Below, piece by piece: positions 31,563 to 40,406 of a stretch of 64,000 bases of DNA (within the stretch, counting starts at the first letter, position 1; each line of letters opens with the position of its first letter). The DNA lies in the NCBI RefSeq assembly GCF_014202115.1, contig NZ_JACHFW010000013.1:41726-105725 (forward strand). The letters are read 5' to 3'. The notes under the pieces are model-generated. The model searched no databases and was not told the origin of the DNA. It was given only the letters and a program-made list of their open reading frames with translations. Source of the stretch: Catenibacillus scindens (GTDB lineage: Bacteria; Bacillota; Clostridia; Lachnospirales; Lachnospiraceae). The position numbers were made by a program, and so were the translations under genes.

Positions 31563-31609
31563 AAAAGGCAGTCTGTCCCCCAATTTTTGCTGGACAGGCT
31601 GCCTTTTTT
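31563..31609. terminator. Bidirectional terminator between pfkA and the MATE gene
   Basis: Stem AAAGGCAGTCTGTCC/GGACAGGCTGCCTTT followed by TTTTTT (plus strand) and TTTT (minus strand). Confidence 0.88.
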
Positions 31610-31615
31610 GGCAAA

Positions 31616-32986
31616 TTATCCGGCTTTTACAGCCGTTTCTCCCGTGACGCTCTCTGTAGTTACTTTTAATTTCGCTTTCCATTTTCCCGTCCGGTATCTC
31701 AGGTACCCGATGAGAGCCGAGCCGGTCCATCCCACAGGAGTGGCCCACCATATGCCATGATACCCAAACAGTGCCGAAAATGCAAAAGCAAGGACACTTC
31801 GAGCCACGATCTCCGAAATACTCATCCACACCGTAGGCGTCACATCCCCGGCGCTGCGCAAGAAATTCTGGAAAATAAAAACCAGGCCAAGCATGGGAGC
31901 AAACACAGCGGTGACCCTGACACACTCCGAACTTATGGCAATAACCGCCGGATCCGATGAGAATAGTCGGGACAAAAATCCGGAAAAAATAAACATGAGC
32001 GCCCCTACAGTAATGGTATAGGCAAAAGATATAATTAATCCGGCATGGAGACCTTTTTTAACCCTGTCAAAATTTTTCGCTCCAATATTCTGCCCACAGA
32101 ATGTTCCCACGGAAGATCCAATAGAAAAACTTAGACACATACCAAGCTGTTCCGCCCGGTTACCACTTGTATATGCCGCGATCACCGTAGATCCGTAGGC
32201 GTTAATGGCTCTCTGCATAAACATTACGGAGATAGACACGCCTGATGAAGACAATGCTGCCGGAACACCAATTCTTACGATTTCCCTGACCACATCCCAA
32301 TCCGGACGAAATTCCTTCTTTCCAAACCGCAGCATAGGGAGGCGGATAAATACATAGATCACACACAGTACCGCGGAAACAAGCTGGGAGAGAACGGTTG
32401 CCAGAGCCACCCCAGGCACGCCCATGTGGAAGGTCAAAACAAACAGAAGATCCAGGCCCACATTCATTAGGCTGGCCATGATGAGGATCAACAGGGGCAG
32501 CACCGCGTCCCCCAGTGCCCGGAGAACGGAGGACATTCCGTTATACATACAGTTTGCCAGAGTCCCTAAGAACATTATTGTCAAGTAGGCCACAGCGTCA
32601 TCCATGATATCTTCCGGAGTTCCAAGAAGCAGAAGCAGAGGGCGGGCCAGCCAAACTCCAACTACAGACACCGCCAGTCCCACGCTCATATTGACAATAA
32701 TGGCCGATATAAACGTCTTTTTGACCATGACATGATTTTTGGCGCCAAAATACTGGGCTACCACCACAGACATACCGCTGGTCAGCCCCACAATAAGGGC
32801 CAATATCAGATTAAAAGCTCCGGAACAGGCCCCTACGGCGGCCAGTGCCTGGGGGCCCACAAAATTTCCAACCACAATGGAATCCACCATATTGTAAACC
32901 TGCTGAAACACATTTCCCACAAACATGGGAACGGCAAACATTGTGATGATCTTCATGGGACTCCCCGAAGTCATATCACGAACCAT
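31616..32986 (-). CDS. MATE family efflux transporter
   Basis: Membrane drug/cation antiporter of 456 aa with about 12 helices in two halves. N-terminal SPMKIITMFAVPMFVGNVFQ, MVDSIVVGNFVGPQALAAVG and the second-half repeat IGVPAALSSSGVSISVMFMQ are typical. It follows a second MATE gene by 21 bp in the same direction; together they could be one unit, or form paired transporters. The substrate cannot be told from sequence. Confidence 0.9.
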   Translation of the reverse strand: MVRDMTSGSPMKIITMFAVPMFVGNVFQQVYNMVDSIVVGNFVGPQALAAVGACSGAFNLILALIVGLTSGMSVVVAQYFGAKNHVMVKKTFISAIIVNMSVGLAVSVVGVWLARPLLLLLGTPEDIMDDAVAYLTIMFLGTLANCMYNGMSSVLRALGDAVLPLLILIMASLMNVGLDLLFVLTFHMGVPGVALATVLSQLVSAVLCVIYVFIRLPMLRFGKKEFRPDWDVVREIVRIGVPAALSSSGVSISVMFMQRAINAYGSTVIAAYTSGNRAEQLGMCLSFSIGSSVGTFCGQNIGAKNFDRVKKGLHAGLIISFAYTITVGALMFIFSGFLSRLFSSDPAVIAISSECVRVTAVFAPMLGLVFIFQNFLRSAGDVTPTVWMSISEIVARSVLAFAFSALFGYHGIWWATPVGWTGSALIGYLRYRTGKWKAKLKVTTESVTGETAVKAG

Positions 32987-33007
32987 ATTATCTCCCCCAT
33001 TTCCTTT

Positions 33008-34375
33008 TTAAGCTGTCTTCCTGGCCTCCTCTTTTTTCAACTGGACAAAGAAATTTCTCAGCAGCGGAATACAGATAACCAGTGTGATCACATCGGCAAG
33101 AGGCTGTGCCAACTGTACACCGAGCAGTCCGCAAATCTGCGGCAGGATCACTACCAGCGGCAGGAAGCATATACCCTGGCGGCAGGAAGCCACCAATGTC
33201 GCCAGCGCCGCTTTTCCCGTACACTGGAAAAGCATATTACATATAGTGCCGGTGGGCGCCAGCATTAAGGCGAGAGACTGACACCGGCAAGCCAGGGAGC
33301 CGATAGCGATAACCTCTGCGTCATCTTTCCGGAAAATGGCCATAAGCTGAGGCGCGAAAACAAACCCGATAATTCCGAGAACGACAACAACAATTGTTCC
33401 CCACACCAGGGAAAACTTAACCGCCTGACGTACACGGTCGAATTTCCGGGCACCGTAATTATAGCCAGCCACCGGCTGGAAACCTTGTCCAAAGCCGATG
33501 AGAACTGAGATCATGAGCATAAAGATCCTGCTGACTACAGACATAGCCGCCACCGCCGCATCTCCGTAGACCGCAGCGTTTAAATTCAGGGCCACGGTAG
33601 AGATACTTGCCAGTCCCTGGCGGCACAAAGAAGGCAGTCCTGTCTTGAGAATACTTATGTAAACTTTAGCTTGTCTGGACACATTGCGGATATTGAGAGA
33701 AATCAGGCTTTTCCCTCTCAGGAAAAAGCTGAGCAAAATAATAAAACTTATACACTGGCTTAATACCGTGGCGATAGCTGCCCCGGCAATACCCAGATTG
33801 AAGACAAAAATAAACAACGGGTCAAGAAAAATATTCAACACGCCGCCAGTGGCGATACCCACCATAGCCAGTGTCGCTTTTCCCTCTCCCCTTAAAAGAT
33901 TGTTGAGTACAAAAGACGCACACATAATAGACGCTCCCAGAAGAATATATCTGGCATAATCTCTGGCATAGGGCAGGATCGTAGGCGTAGCGCCCAGAAT
34001 GCGCATCAGCGGATCAATAAAGATCAAGCCAAACACTGTGAGCAGCAGTCCGAAGGCGATGGAGATGTAAAAACCGGTGGCGCCGATCTCGCTGGCCTCC
34101 TTCTGGTTCTTCTGTCCCAGCAGCCTTGACAACTGACTTCCGGATCCCATGCCGATCATAAATCCCACGGCCTGTATAATGGCCATCAGTGAATATACAA
34201 TTCCGACCGCCCCTGTGGCGCTGGTTCCAAGCTTAGACACAAAAAAAGTGTCCGCCATATTATAGACGGATGTGACCAGCATACTGATAATTGTCGGCAC
34301 CGCCATCGTAGTTATCAGCCGCGGTATAGGCGTCTCCGTCATTTTTTTGTACTGGACTTCTTCCTGTCCTGTCAT
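33008..34375 (-). CDS. MATE family efflux transporter
   Basis: 455-aa multidrug/toxin-extrusion antiporter, about 12 helices. Seen: N-terminal MTETPIPRLITTMAVPTIIS, YNMADTFFVSKLGTSATGAV, and second-half TGLPSLCRQGLASISTVALN. It is first in the unit and has its own promoter (34426-34455) with a palindrome downstream. The family is usually induced by its substrates through a local repressor; no repressor gene is adjacent here. Confidence 0.9.
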   Translation of the reverse strand: MTGQEEVQYKKMTETPIPRLITTMAVPTIISMLVTSVYNMADTFFVSKLGTSATGAVGIVYSLMAIIQAVGFMIGMGSGSQLSRLLGQKNQKEASEIGATGFYISIAFGLLLTVFGLIFIDPLMRILGATPTILPYARDYARYILLGASIMCASFVLNNLLRGEGKATLAMVGIATGGVLNIFLDPLFIFVFNLGIAGAAIATVLSQCISFIILLSFFLRGKSLISLNIRNVSRQAKVYISILKTGLPSLCRQGLASISTVALNLNAAVYGDAAVAAMSVVSRIFMLMISVLIGFGQGFQPVAGYNYGARKFDRVRQAVKFSLVWGTIVVVVLGIIGFVFAPQLMAIFRKDDAEVIAIGSLACRCQSLALMLAPTGTICNMLFQCTGKAALATLVASCRQGICFLPLVVILPQICGLLGVQLAQPLADVITLVICIPLLRNFFVQLKKEEARKTA

Positions 34376-34394
34376 AGTAAACTCCCCCTTAACT

Positions 34395-34408
34395 GTTGTA
34401 TCTACAAC
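34395..34408. promoter_or_regulatory. Palindromic operator candidate before the MATE pair
   Basis: GTTGTA-TC-TACAAC, symmetric, between the promoter -10 box and the MATE start. MarR- or TetR-type regulators use sites of this build (inference). Confidence 0.5.
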
Positions 34409-34425
34409 TATTAACTAATAAATAA

Positions 34426-34455
34426 AGTATACGGCCCTACTATGATACATGTCAA
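34426..34455 (-). promoter_or_regulatory. Sigma-A-like promoter of the MATE pair
   Basis: Minus-strand TTGACA (34450-34455), 18-bp spacer, TATACT (34426-34431). Confidence 0.65.
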
Positions 34456-34483
34456 CAATCTTTCTCTCTAAGGTGTCTGATTT

Positions 34484-34532
34484 TCAAAAAAAGAAACTGC
34501 CCCGGCCGTTTTTTTAAAAAACGGTCAGGGCA
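34484..34532 (-). terminator. Terminator after hisC
   Basis: Minus-strand stem TGCCCTGACCGTTTTTT/AAAAAAACGGCCGGGGCA followed by TTTCTTTTTTT. Confidence 0.8.
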
Positions 34533-34567
34533 AGAAGATGCGCCGTCCTGAACAGTTACATTTAAAC

Positions 34568-35641
34568 TTATAGTTTTTTCTTATTGACATCCATGTAATT
34601 TTTCAGAAAATCAAAGAGGGCATCCATCTGATCATCGGTACCGATGGTAATACGCATATACTCATCAATCCTGGGCTGGTTAAAATACCGCACAAAAATA
34701 TTCGCACTGCGAAGAGCCTCAAAAAGTTCCCTGGCGTGATATTTTGGATGTCTGGCGAAAATGAAGTTGGCCATAGAGTCCGGAAACTCAAATCCCAGCT
34801 CGGACAGCCGCTCTTTTGCCCGCTGCCGGGTAGCGATGATTTTCTGGGTGCAGGAGGAAAAATAAGTCTCATCCTTCACCGCCTCCACCCCCATGATCAG
34901 CGACGGCATATTCATGGTATACGAATTAATGGAGTACTTTACATCATTCATAGCCTTGATCAGTTCCGGACAACCCATGGCATAGCCAATACGGATCCCG
35001 GCCATAGAGCGGGATTTGGAAAAGGTCTGCACAACCAGCAGATTATCGTACTTTTTGATCAGCTCAAGAGCGGACTTCCCGCCAAAATCTATGTATGCCT
35101 CATCCACAATGACAACCACATCCCGATTGTGGTCCAAAATATCTTCGATCTTATCTAAAGATTCATAGCAGGCTGTGGGCGCGTTGGGATTTGGAAATAC
35201 AATGCCGCCGTTTTCTCTGTAATAATCTTCCGGATTTATACGGAAATTTTCGTCCAGAGGGCATGTCTCATAGGGAATCCTGTAAACCTGAGCCCACACC
35301 GGATAAAAAGAATACGTAATATCCGGAAATAGTACCGGTTTTTCCGAATTAAAAAAAGTAAGAAATGCCACAGACAGTACATCGTCAGATCCGACCCCCA
35401 CAAACACCTGATCCGCTCCTACATCGTAGTAATGGGCCAGGGCATCCACTAAAACCTTTGCGGTGGGGTCCGGATACAGGCGCAGGCGCTTTGCGTCCAT
35501 GGCGTCTTTCGCTGCGGTCACTCCCGGAGCGGGGGGATAAGGATTTTCATTTGTATTTAATTTGATCACATTAGCGGCCGAAGGCTGCTCTCCCGGCGTA
35601 TAGGGGATCACCCGGCGCACATTTTTTTCCCATAACTTCAT
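34568..35641 (-). CDS. hisC: Histidinol-phosphate aminotransferase family protein
   Basis: PLP-dependent class I/II aminotransferase of 357 aa. Seen: KLNTNENPYPPAPGV near residue 24, VGVGSDDVLSV, VFPNPNAPTACYE, VIVDEAYIDFGG, PLP-Lys in VQTFSKSRSMAGIRIG. Matches HisC, which makes histidinol phosphate in histidine synthesis, but no other his gene is present. It is tightly linked to a second aminotransferase. The start at 35641 follows GAGGAGG; the frame is open five codons further. Confidence 0.82.
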   Translation of the reverse strand: MKLWEKNVRRVIPYTPGEQPSAANVIKLNTNENPYPPAPGVTAAKDAMDAKRLRLYPDPTAKVLVDALAHYYDVGADQVFVGVGSDDVLSVAFLTFFNSEKPVLFPDITYSFYPVWAQVYRIPYETCPLDENFRINPEDYYRENGGIVFPNPNAPTACYESLDKIEDILDHNRDVVVIVDEAYIDFGGKSALELIKKYDNLLVVQTFSKSRSMAGIRIGYAMGCPELIKAMNDVKYSINSYTMNMPSLIMGVEAVKDETYFSSCTQKIIATRQRAKERLSELGFEFPDSMANFIFARHPKYHARELFEALRSANIFVRYFNQPRIDEYMRITIGTDDQMDALFDFLKNYMDVNKKKL

Positions 35642-35652
35642 AGCCATCCTCC

Positions 35653-36843
35653 TCATCCAAAATATTCCTGAGCCAGCGCTTTAAAAGCCGGAATAGAACG
35701 CTGGATCATATCATAGGAAACGCAGTAGGCCAGCCGCACATATCCCGGACATCCGAAAGATTTGGCGGAAACAATAATAAGATTGTGCTTTTTAGCGGCC
35801 TCCACAAATTCATTTTCATCGGCCACAGGAGATTTTACAAAAAGATAAAAAGCTCCCTGGGGCTTCACACACTGAAAGCCCATTTCCGTCAGGCTGTTAT
35901 ATAGCAGAATGCGGTTTCTGTCATAAGTCTCTACATCCACCTCCGCGTCAATACACTCCCCAATAACAAGCTGGAACAGGGACGGCGCATTTACATACCC
36001 AAGGCAGCGGTTAGCCACCACAATGGCCGGCTGTACTTCATCATAGGCGTCAATCTGTCCCGGAATGGCCAGATAACCGATGCGCTCACCGGGCAGTGAC
36101 AGGGATTTACTGAAAGAATAGCATACAATACAGTTTTTAACATGCTTTGTCATAAAGGGTACGGTAAGTCCATCGTAAACCAGTTCACGATAAGGTTCAT
36201 CGGAGATGACATAAACAGGATGGCCGATGCGCTCCTGGGCCTTTTCAATGATGGCCTGGAGCCGGTCCAGAGTCTGGGCCGAATACACAGCCCCTGAAGG
36301 ATTGTTAGGGTTATTAATGATCAGCGCTTTTGTCTTTTCCGTAATATAGCCGTCAAGGACGTCCAGATTTAACTGAAAAGTCTCCGTGTCCGCCGGGATC
36401 ATCACAAGCGTCCCGGCAAAGTTGGACACATAGCTGCGGTACTCGCCAAAAAACGGAGCAAAGCAGATGACCTCGTCTCCGGGATCAAGGAGGGCTCGGA
36501 GGATACAGTTTAATCCGCCGGCAGCACCCACTGTCATTATTATGTTATCCCGGACAAAATCTGTGGCAAAGCGCCGGTTTAAGGAGGCGGCCACAGCATC
36601 CCGCACTTCCTCATAGCCGGAGTTATTCATATATCCGTGGACAAAATTGGGATCCCTGCTCTCAAGAATGTGATAAACCGCTTTTTTCACCGCTTCCGGC
36701 GGAGCTACGCTCGGATTTCCTAGACTGTAATCGTAGACATTTTCCTTGCCAACCACAGCAGCCAGCTCAACCCCCTCCTCAAAAAGCCGGCGTATAACAG
36801 AACTGTTTGCCACAAGGTTTTCCATATTTTTTGATATTACCAT
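35653..36843 (-). CDS. Pyridoxal phosphate-dependent aminotransferase (AspB-like)
   Basis: 396-aa class I aminotransferase. Seen: YDYSLGNPSVAPPEAVKKA, TVGAAGGLNCILRAL, NNPNNPSGAVY, VISDEPYRELVYDG and the PLP-binding Lys in YSFSKSLSLPGERIGYLA. The amino-donor specificity (aspartate or other) is uncertain. It ends 11 bp before the hisC start, so the two are co-translated; they may act in one pathway. Confidence 0.9.
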   Translation of the reverse strand: MVISKNMENLVANSSVIRRLFEEGVELAAVVGKENVYDYSLGNPSVAPPEAVKKAVYHILESRDPNFVHGYMNNSGYEEVRDAVAASLNRRFATDFVRDNIIMTVGAAGGLNCILRALLDPGDEVICFAPFFGEYRSYVSNFAGTLVMIPADTETFQLNLDVLDGYITEKTKALIINNPNNPSGAVYSAQTLDRLQAIIEKAQERIGHPVYVISDEPYRELVYDGLTVPFMTKHVKNCIVCYSFSKSLSLPGERIGYLAIPGQIDAYDEVQPAIVVANRCLGYVNAPSLFQLVIGECIDAEVDVETYDRNRILLYNSLTEMGFQCVKPQGAFYLFVKSPVADENEFVEAAKKHNLIIVSAKSFGCPGYVRLAYCVSYDMIQRSIPAFKALAQEYFG

Positions 36844-36882
36844 GACCCATGACCTCTCTTTCTCTTCGCCTGTGTATGAACA

Positions 36883-37956
36883 TTACTCTTCATCCATATT
36901 GCTCAGTCTTGCCGCCTGGTCAGCCGCGATCAGGCTATCAATAATCTCATCAAGATCACCGTTTAAGATCTCACCCAGACGGTGACTTGTCAGCTTGATC
37001 CGGTGATCTGTACAGCGTCCCTGGGGGAAATTGTAGGTTCGGATTTTTTCCGAGCGGTCTCCCGTCCCCACCTGATTTTTCCGCAGGGAGGCTTCCTCTT
37101 TGCGCTTTTTCTCCATCTCCATATCATACAGTCTGGAGCGCAGCACCTTTAAACCTTTTTCCTTATTTTTAAGCTGGGACTTTTCATCCTGGCAGGACAC
37201 CACGATCCCTGTGGGAATATGGGTAATACGCACTGCGGAATCCGTTGTATTGACACACTGTCCCCCATTTCCCGACGCCCTAAAAACATCAATGCGCACA
37301 TCGTTCATATCCAGTTCCACATCTACATCCTCCGCTTCCGGCATAATGGCCACGGTAACTGTGGAGGTGTGGATACGGCCGCCGGACTCAGTTTCCGGCA
37401 CCCGCTGAACCCGGTGTACGCCGCTCTCAAACTTCAGGCGGGAGTAGGCGCCGCTGCCGCTGATCATAAAGACCACTTCTTTAAATCCGCCAAGGCCGCT
37501 CTCATTGACGCTCATCAGTTCCACCTTCCAGCGGCGGGATTCCGCGTATTTGGAGTACATGCGGAACAGCTCCGCGGCAAAGAGGGCCGCCTCATCGCCT
37601 CCGGCGCCTGCGCGGATCTCCACAATAACGTTTTTATCATCCATGGGATCTCTGGGCAGTAAAAGTATCTTCAGCTCATTTTCAATATCACCGATACGGC
37701 TTTTACATTCAGACAGCTCCTCTTTGAGCATCTCCCGCATCTCCTCGTCATGCTCCTCCTCAAGCATGGCGACGCTGTCCTCCATATCCTGCTTTGTTTT
37801 CTTATATTCTGTATATTTTTCCGCAATAGGATGGAGATCCGCCTGCTCCTTCATCAGCCGCCTAAACCTTGACTGGTCGTTGACCACATCCGGATCGTTA
37901 AGTTCCTCCATCACCTGCTGATAGCGGATCAGAATATCATCCAGTTTATCAAACAT
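36883..37956 (-). CDS. prfA: Peptide chain release factor 1
   Basis: Ribosomal factor reading UAA and UAG stop codons, 357 aa (normal). Seen: codon-recognition region with [19 protein letters not shown] (PxT motif), the catalytic GGQ in [20 protein letters not shown] near residue 232, and C-terminal [12 protein letters not shown]. Follows prmC, which methylates the Gln of this GGQ motif, by 15 bp: a functionally sensible pair. Confidence 0.97.
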   Translation of the reverse strand: MFDKLDDILIRYQQVMEELNDPDVVNDQSRFRRLMKEQADLHPIAEKYTEYKKTKQDMEDSVAMLEEEHDEEMREMLKEELSECKSRIGDIENELKILLLPRDPMDDKNVIVEIRAGAGGDEAALFAAELFRMYSKYAESRRWKVELMSVNESGLGGFKEVVFMISGSGAYSRLKFESGVHRVQRVPETESGGRIHTSTVTVAIMPEAEDVDVELDMNDVRIDVFRASGNGGQCVNTTDSAVRITHIPTGIVVSCQDEKSQLKNKEKGLKVLRSRLYDMEMEKKRKEEASLRKNQVGTGDRSEKIRTYNFPQGRCTDHRIKLTSHRLGEILNGDLDEIIDSLIAADQAARLSNMDEE

Positions 37957-37971
37957 ATCTTTCCTCCATTT

Positions 37972-38844
37972 CTACAATGACCCATAAACAACCCGGTCCA
38001 ATCCGGCCAAGTCTTTTTTCACATGGATCTGGTCAAAACCTGCCAACTCAAGAAGTTTTGACACAGCATCGGCCTGGTCCCAGCCGATCTCAAAAAAAAG
38101 CATTCCTCCGGGTTTTAGATATTCCGGCGCCTTGACGGTAATCTTGCGGTAAAATTCCAGCCCGTCCCTGCTCCCATCTAAAGCCATTAAAGGTTCATGG
38201 CAGCGCACTTCCGCCATAAGCTTAAAAATCTGCCCGGAAGGAATATAGGGGGGATTGGACACGATCACATCATACCTTCCGCGGACATTTTCAAACAGAT
38301 CGCTATGTATCCACCGGATCTTAGGGCTTTTAGTCCCGGAAATTCCAATATTTCCCATTTTTCTCAGCCGAACCTCATTTTCCCCTGCCACCGCCAAGGC
38401 TCTCTCTGAGAGATCCGCTCCGTCGCAGCAGTCGCAGGACGCCATGGCCGCGATACTGAGCAAAATACATCCGGAGCCGGTACACATATCCAGCACTGAG
38501 CCATCCCGTGGTATGTGGTCAAGAACGGTCTCGACGAGAACTTCTGTGTCTTGTCTGGGAATCAGAACATCTCTGTTGACCTTAAAAGAAAATCCCATAA
38601 AATTCTGTTCGCCGGTAATGTGCTGCAAGGGAATATTTTCTCCGCGCAGTTTTATACATTCCCTGTATCTGGCCGCCAGATCAGGATCCGCAGGAGTCTC
38701 CGGATCCAACAGATAATCCAGGCGGCTGATATTAAATACCCAGGCCATTAGCAGCCACGCGTCATTGGCCGCCTCGACAATTCCCACAGATTCCAATTCC
38801 TTCGTTCCCACGTTAATTAATTGTCTTAATGTGATCTGTTCCAT
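37972..38844 (-). CDS. prmC: Release factor glutamine N5-methyltransferase
   Basis: SAM-dependent enzyme that methylates Gln of the GGQ motif of release factors. 290 aa from the ATG at 38844, which overlaps the DUF1385 stop; the frame extends to 38895 but that part is unlike the family. Seen: N-terminal helical domain, SAM motif VLDMCTGSGCILLSIA near 120, and the family-specific NPPY in VIVSNPPYIPSG. Part of the rho-rpmE-DUF1385-prmC-prfA cluster. Confidence 0.95.
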   Translation of the reverse strand: MEQITLRQLINVGTKELESVGIVEAANDAWLLMAWVFNISRLDYLLDPETPADPDLAARYRECIKLRGENIPLQHITGEQNFMGFSFKVNRDVLIPRQDTEVLVETVLDHIPRDGSVLDMCTGSGCILLSIAAMASCDCCDGADLSERALAVAGENEVRLRKMGNIGISGTKSPKIRWIHSDLFENVRGRYDVIVSNPPYIPSGQIFKLMAEVRCHEPLMALDGSRDGLEFYRKITVKAPEYLKPGGMLFFEIGWDQADAVSKLLELAGFDQIHVKKDLAGLDRVVYGSL

Positions 38845-38845
38845 C

Positions 38846-39817
38846 TTATGCTTGCGCTCCCGCCTGTCCGTCAGAATCTGCTCCATCCCCGGCAAGTTCC
38901 TCCCGCTGGAAAGCCCGCCAATCGTAAATAGCCTCGATTGAAGCGATGGCTGCCTCGATCATGGATAGATCCGGTTCCCTTGTGGTCAGTTTCTGCAAAG
39001 CCATCCCCGGACGGCTGATCACTGAGGCAAAACGGCACTCGCTGCGGCCGGCCCACTGGATCACCTCATAGGCAACCCCAGCGATAACAGGGACAAGCAA
39101 AATTCTGAAAATAACTTTCAGGATCATATGTTCCACAGGGAAAATCTGGAAAAATAAAATAAAAAATACAATACTTAAAAAGATCACGATAAATAGAAAA
39201 CTGGTGCCGCAGCGCCGGTGAAAACGCGAATATTTCATGGCGTTTTCCGGGGTAAGCTGGGCTCCGTGTTCAATACAGTTGATGGATTTATGTTCCGCCC
39301 CGTGATACATAAAGACCCGCTGAATATCTTTCATACGGGAGATTAATAGAATGTAGGCCATAAATAAGATAACACGGACAAGCCCCTCGATGATTCCGAG
39401 AAGCCACGAAGATTCTGTTACCCGGCCAAAAAGTCCGGAGATAAAAAAGGGAAGGATCATAAACAAACCAACGGCAATAACCACCGATAAGGCCACAGTG
39501 ACGCCCATCAGCACTTTCTCCCCTGTACTCTCCCCTTTCTTTTGGGAGTCCTTATCCGGACTTTCTTCATCGTCATAAAAGCTGGCGGAAAATGTCAGTG
39601 TGGATATTCCCAGAACAAGGGAATCAATAAATGCAAAAACACCCCTCAAAATAGGTATGTGGGTCAGATGCAGCCGGGAGACAAGACTCTCATATCTGTC
39701 CTTTTTTACTTCCAGAGTTCCGTCAGGTTTGCGCACGGTCACGGCATAGTCATTGCCGTAGCGCATCATAACCCCCTCGATCACCGCCTGTCCGCCAATT
39801 TTAGCATACTTCATCAT
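38846..39817 (-). CDS. DUF1385 domain-containing membrane protein
   Basis: 323-aa membrane protein. Seen: N-terminal KIGGQAVIEGVMMRYGNDYA, a cytoplasmic part, then about four hydrophobic helices (VLMGVTVALSVVIAVGLFMI, LLGIIEGLVRVILFMAYILL), conserved YHGAEHKSINCIEHG. DUF1385 is found next to rpmE and prmC in most Clostridia; its function is unknown, and the link to release-factor maturation is only by neighbourhood. Confidence 0.9.
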   Translation of the reverse strand: MMKYAKIGGQAVIEGVMMRYGNDYAVTVRKPDGTLEVKKDRYESLVSRLHLTHIPILRGVFAFIDSLVLGISTLTFSASFYDDEESPDKDSQKKGESTGEKVLMGVTVALSVVIAVGLFMILPFFISGLFGRVTESSWLLGIIEGLVRVILFMAYILLISRMKDIQRVFMYHGAEHKSINCIEHGAQLTPENAMKYSRFHRRCGTSFLFIVIFLSIVFFILFFQIFPVEHMILKVIFRILLVPVIAGVAYEVIQWAGRSECRFASVISRPGMALQKLTTREPDLSMIEAAIASIEAIYDWRAFQREELAGDGADSDGQAGAQA

Positions 39818-39843
39818 GCTCCTCCTTAAACATCCCTGAATGC

Positions 39844-39877
39844 AAAAATAGGTTGAGATTTATCAAATCCCAACCTT
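39844..39877 (-). terminator. Terminator or attenuator after rpmE
   Basis: Minus-strand stem AAGGTTGGGATTT/AAATCTCAACCT followed by ATTTTTGC. It sits between rpmE and DUF1385, so it may reduce rather than stop read-through. Confidence 0.7.
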
Positions 39878-39888
39878 CATTTTCGCTA

Positions 39889-40101
39889 TTACTGTGTAAT
39901 ACCATATTTACGATTGAACTTATCAATACGTCCGCGGGCTGCTGCAGCCTTCTGCTGGCCAGTGTAGAACGGATGGCACTTGGAACAAACTTCTACATGA
40001 ATCTCCGGTTTTGTGGAACCAGTTACAAATTCATTGCCGCAGTTGCAGGTCACCTTTGCCTGATAGTATTTTGGATGGATTCCTTCTCTCATCTTTTTCA
40101 C
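39889..40101 (-). CDS. rpmE: 50S ribosomal protein L31, zinc-binding type
   Basis: 70-aa ribosomal protein. Start [20 protein letters not shown] follows MKK. Zinc ligands are visible as C-N-C near 20 and [12 protein letters not shown] near 42, so this is the Zn-type L31 and not the Zn-free paralogue induced by zinc shortage. The start could be at MKK (40101) or MRE (40092). Confidence 0.95.
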   Translation of the reverse strand: MKKMREGIHPKYYQAKVTCNCGNEFVTGSTKPEIHVEVCSKCHPFYTGQQKAAAARGRIDKFNRKYGITQ

Positions 40102-40225
40102 CTCACTACGAAATTCTCATATTGAAAAAATTGAACTTGTCAATCTGTTTTCTCTGAACAGCTTCCCTATTATAGCATAATCAAGATGAGATTTCAATAT
40201 GTTTTTTACTTTTTCTTTACTGTAT

Positions 40226-40406
40226 GTGTAACAGTAACTAACAGTTCAGCCTGGGCCACTCGCAAAGCCGCGCAGACGCGCTGACCTGCGGCTTACGCCG
40301 CTCCTTTGCTCATGATCCGGCGCCGGGCTCATCAGGAATGGGGCGGACAGATCCTTATGCAAGCATAAATCATCCCGCCCATCCCTGATGGCTGAACTGT
40401 TACTGT
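40226..40406. repeat. MITE-like element bounded by terminal inverted repeats, at the rho 3' end
   Basis: Left end ACAGTAACTAACAGTTCAGCC (40231-40251) and right end, on the minus strand, ACAGTAACAGTTCAGCC (40390-40406) are nearly identical, about 180 bp apart. Inside is a second hairpin (CATCAGG.AATGGGGCGG / CCGCCCATCCCTGATG). No coding sequence. The rho stop codon lies inside the right end repeat. A related end occurs at 63681-63706. Confidence 0.55.
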
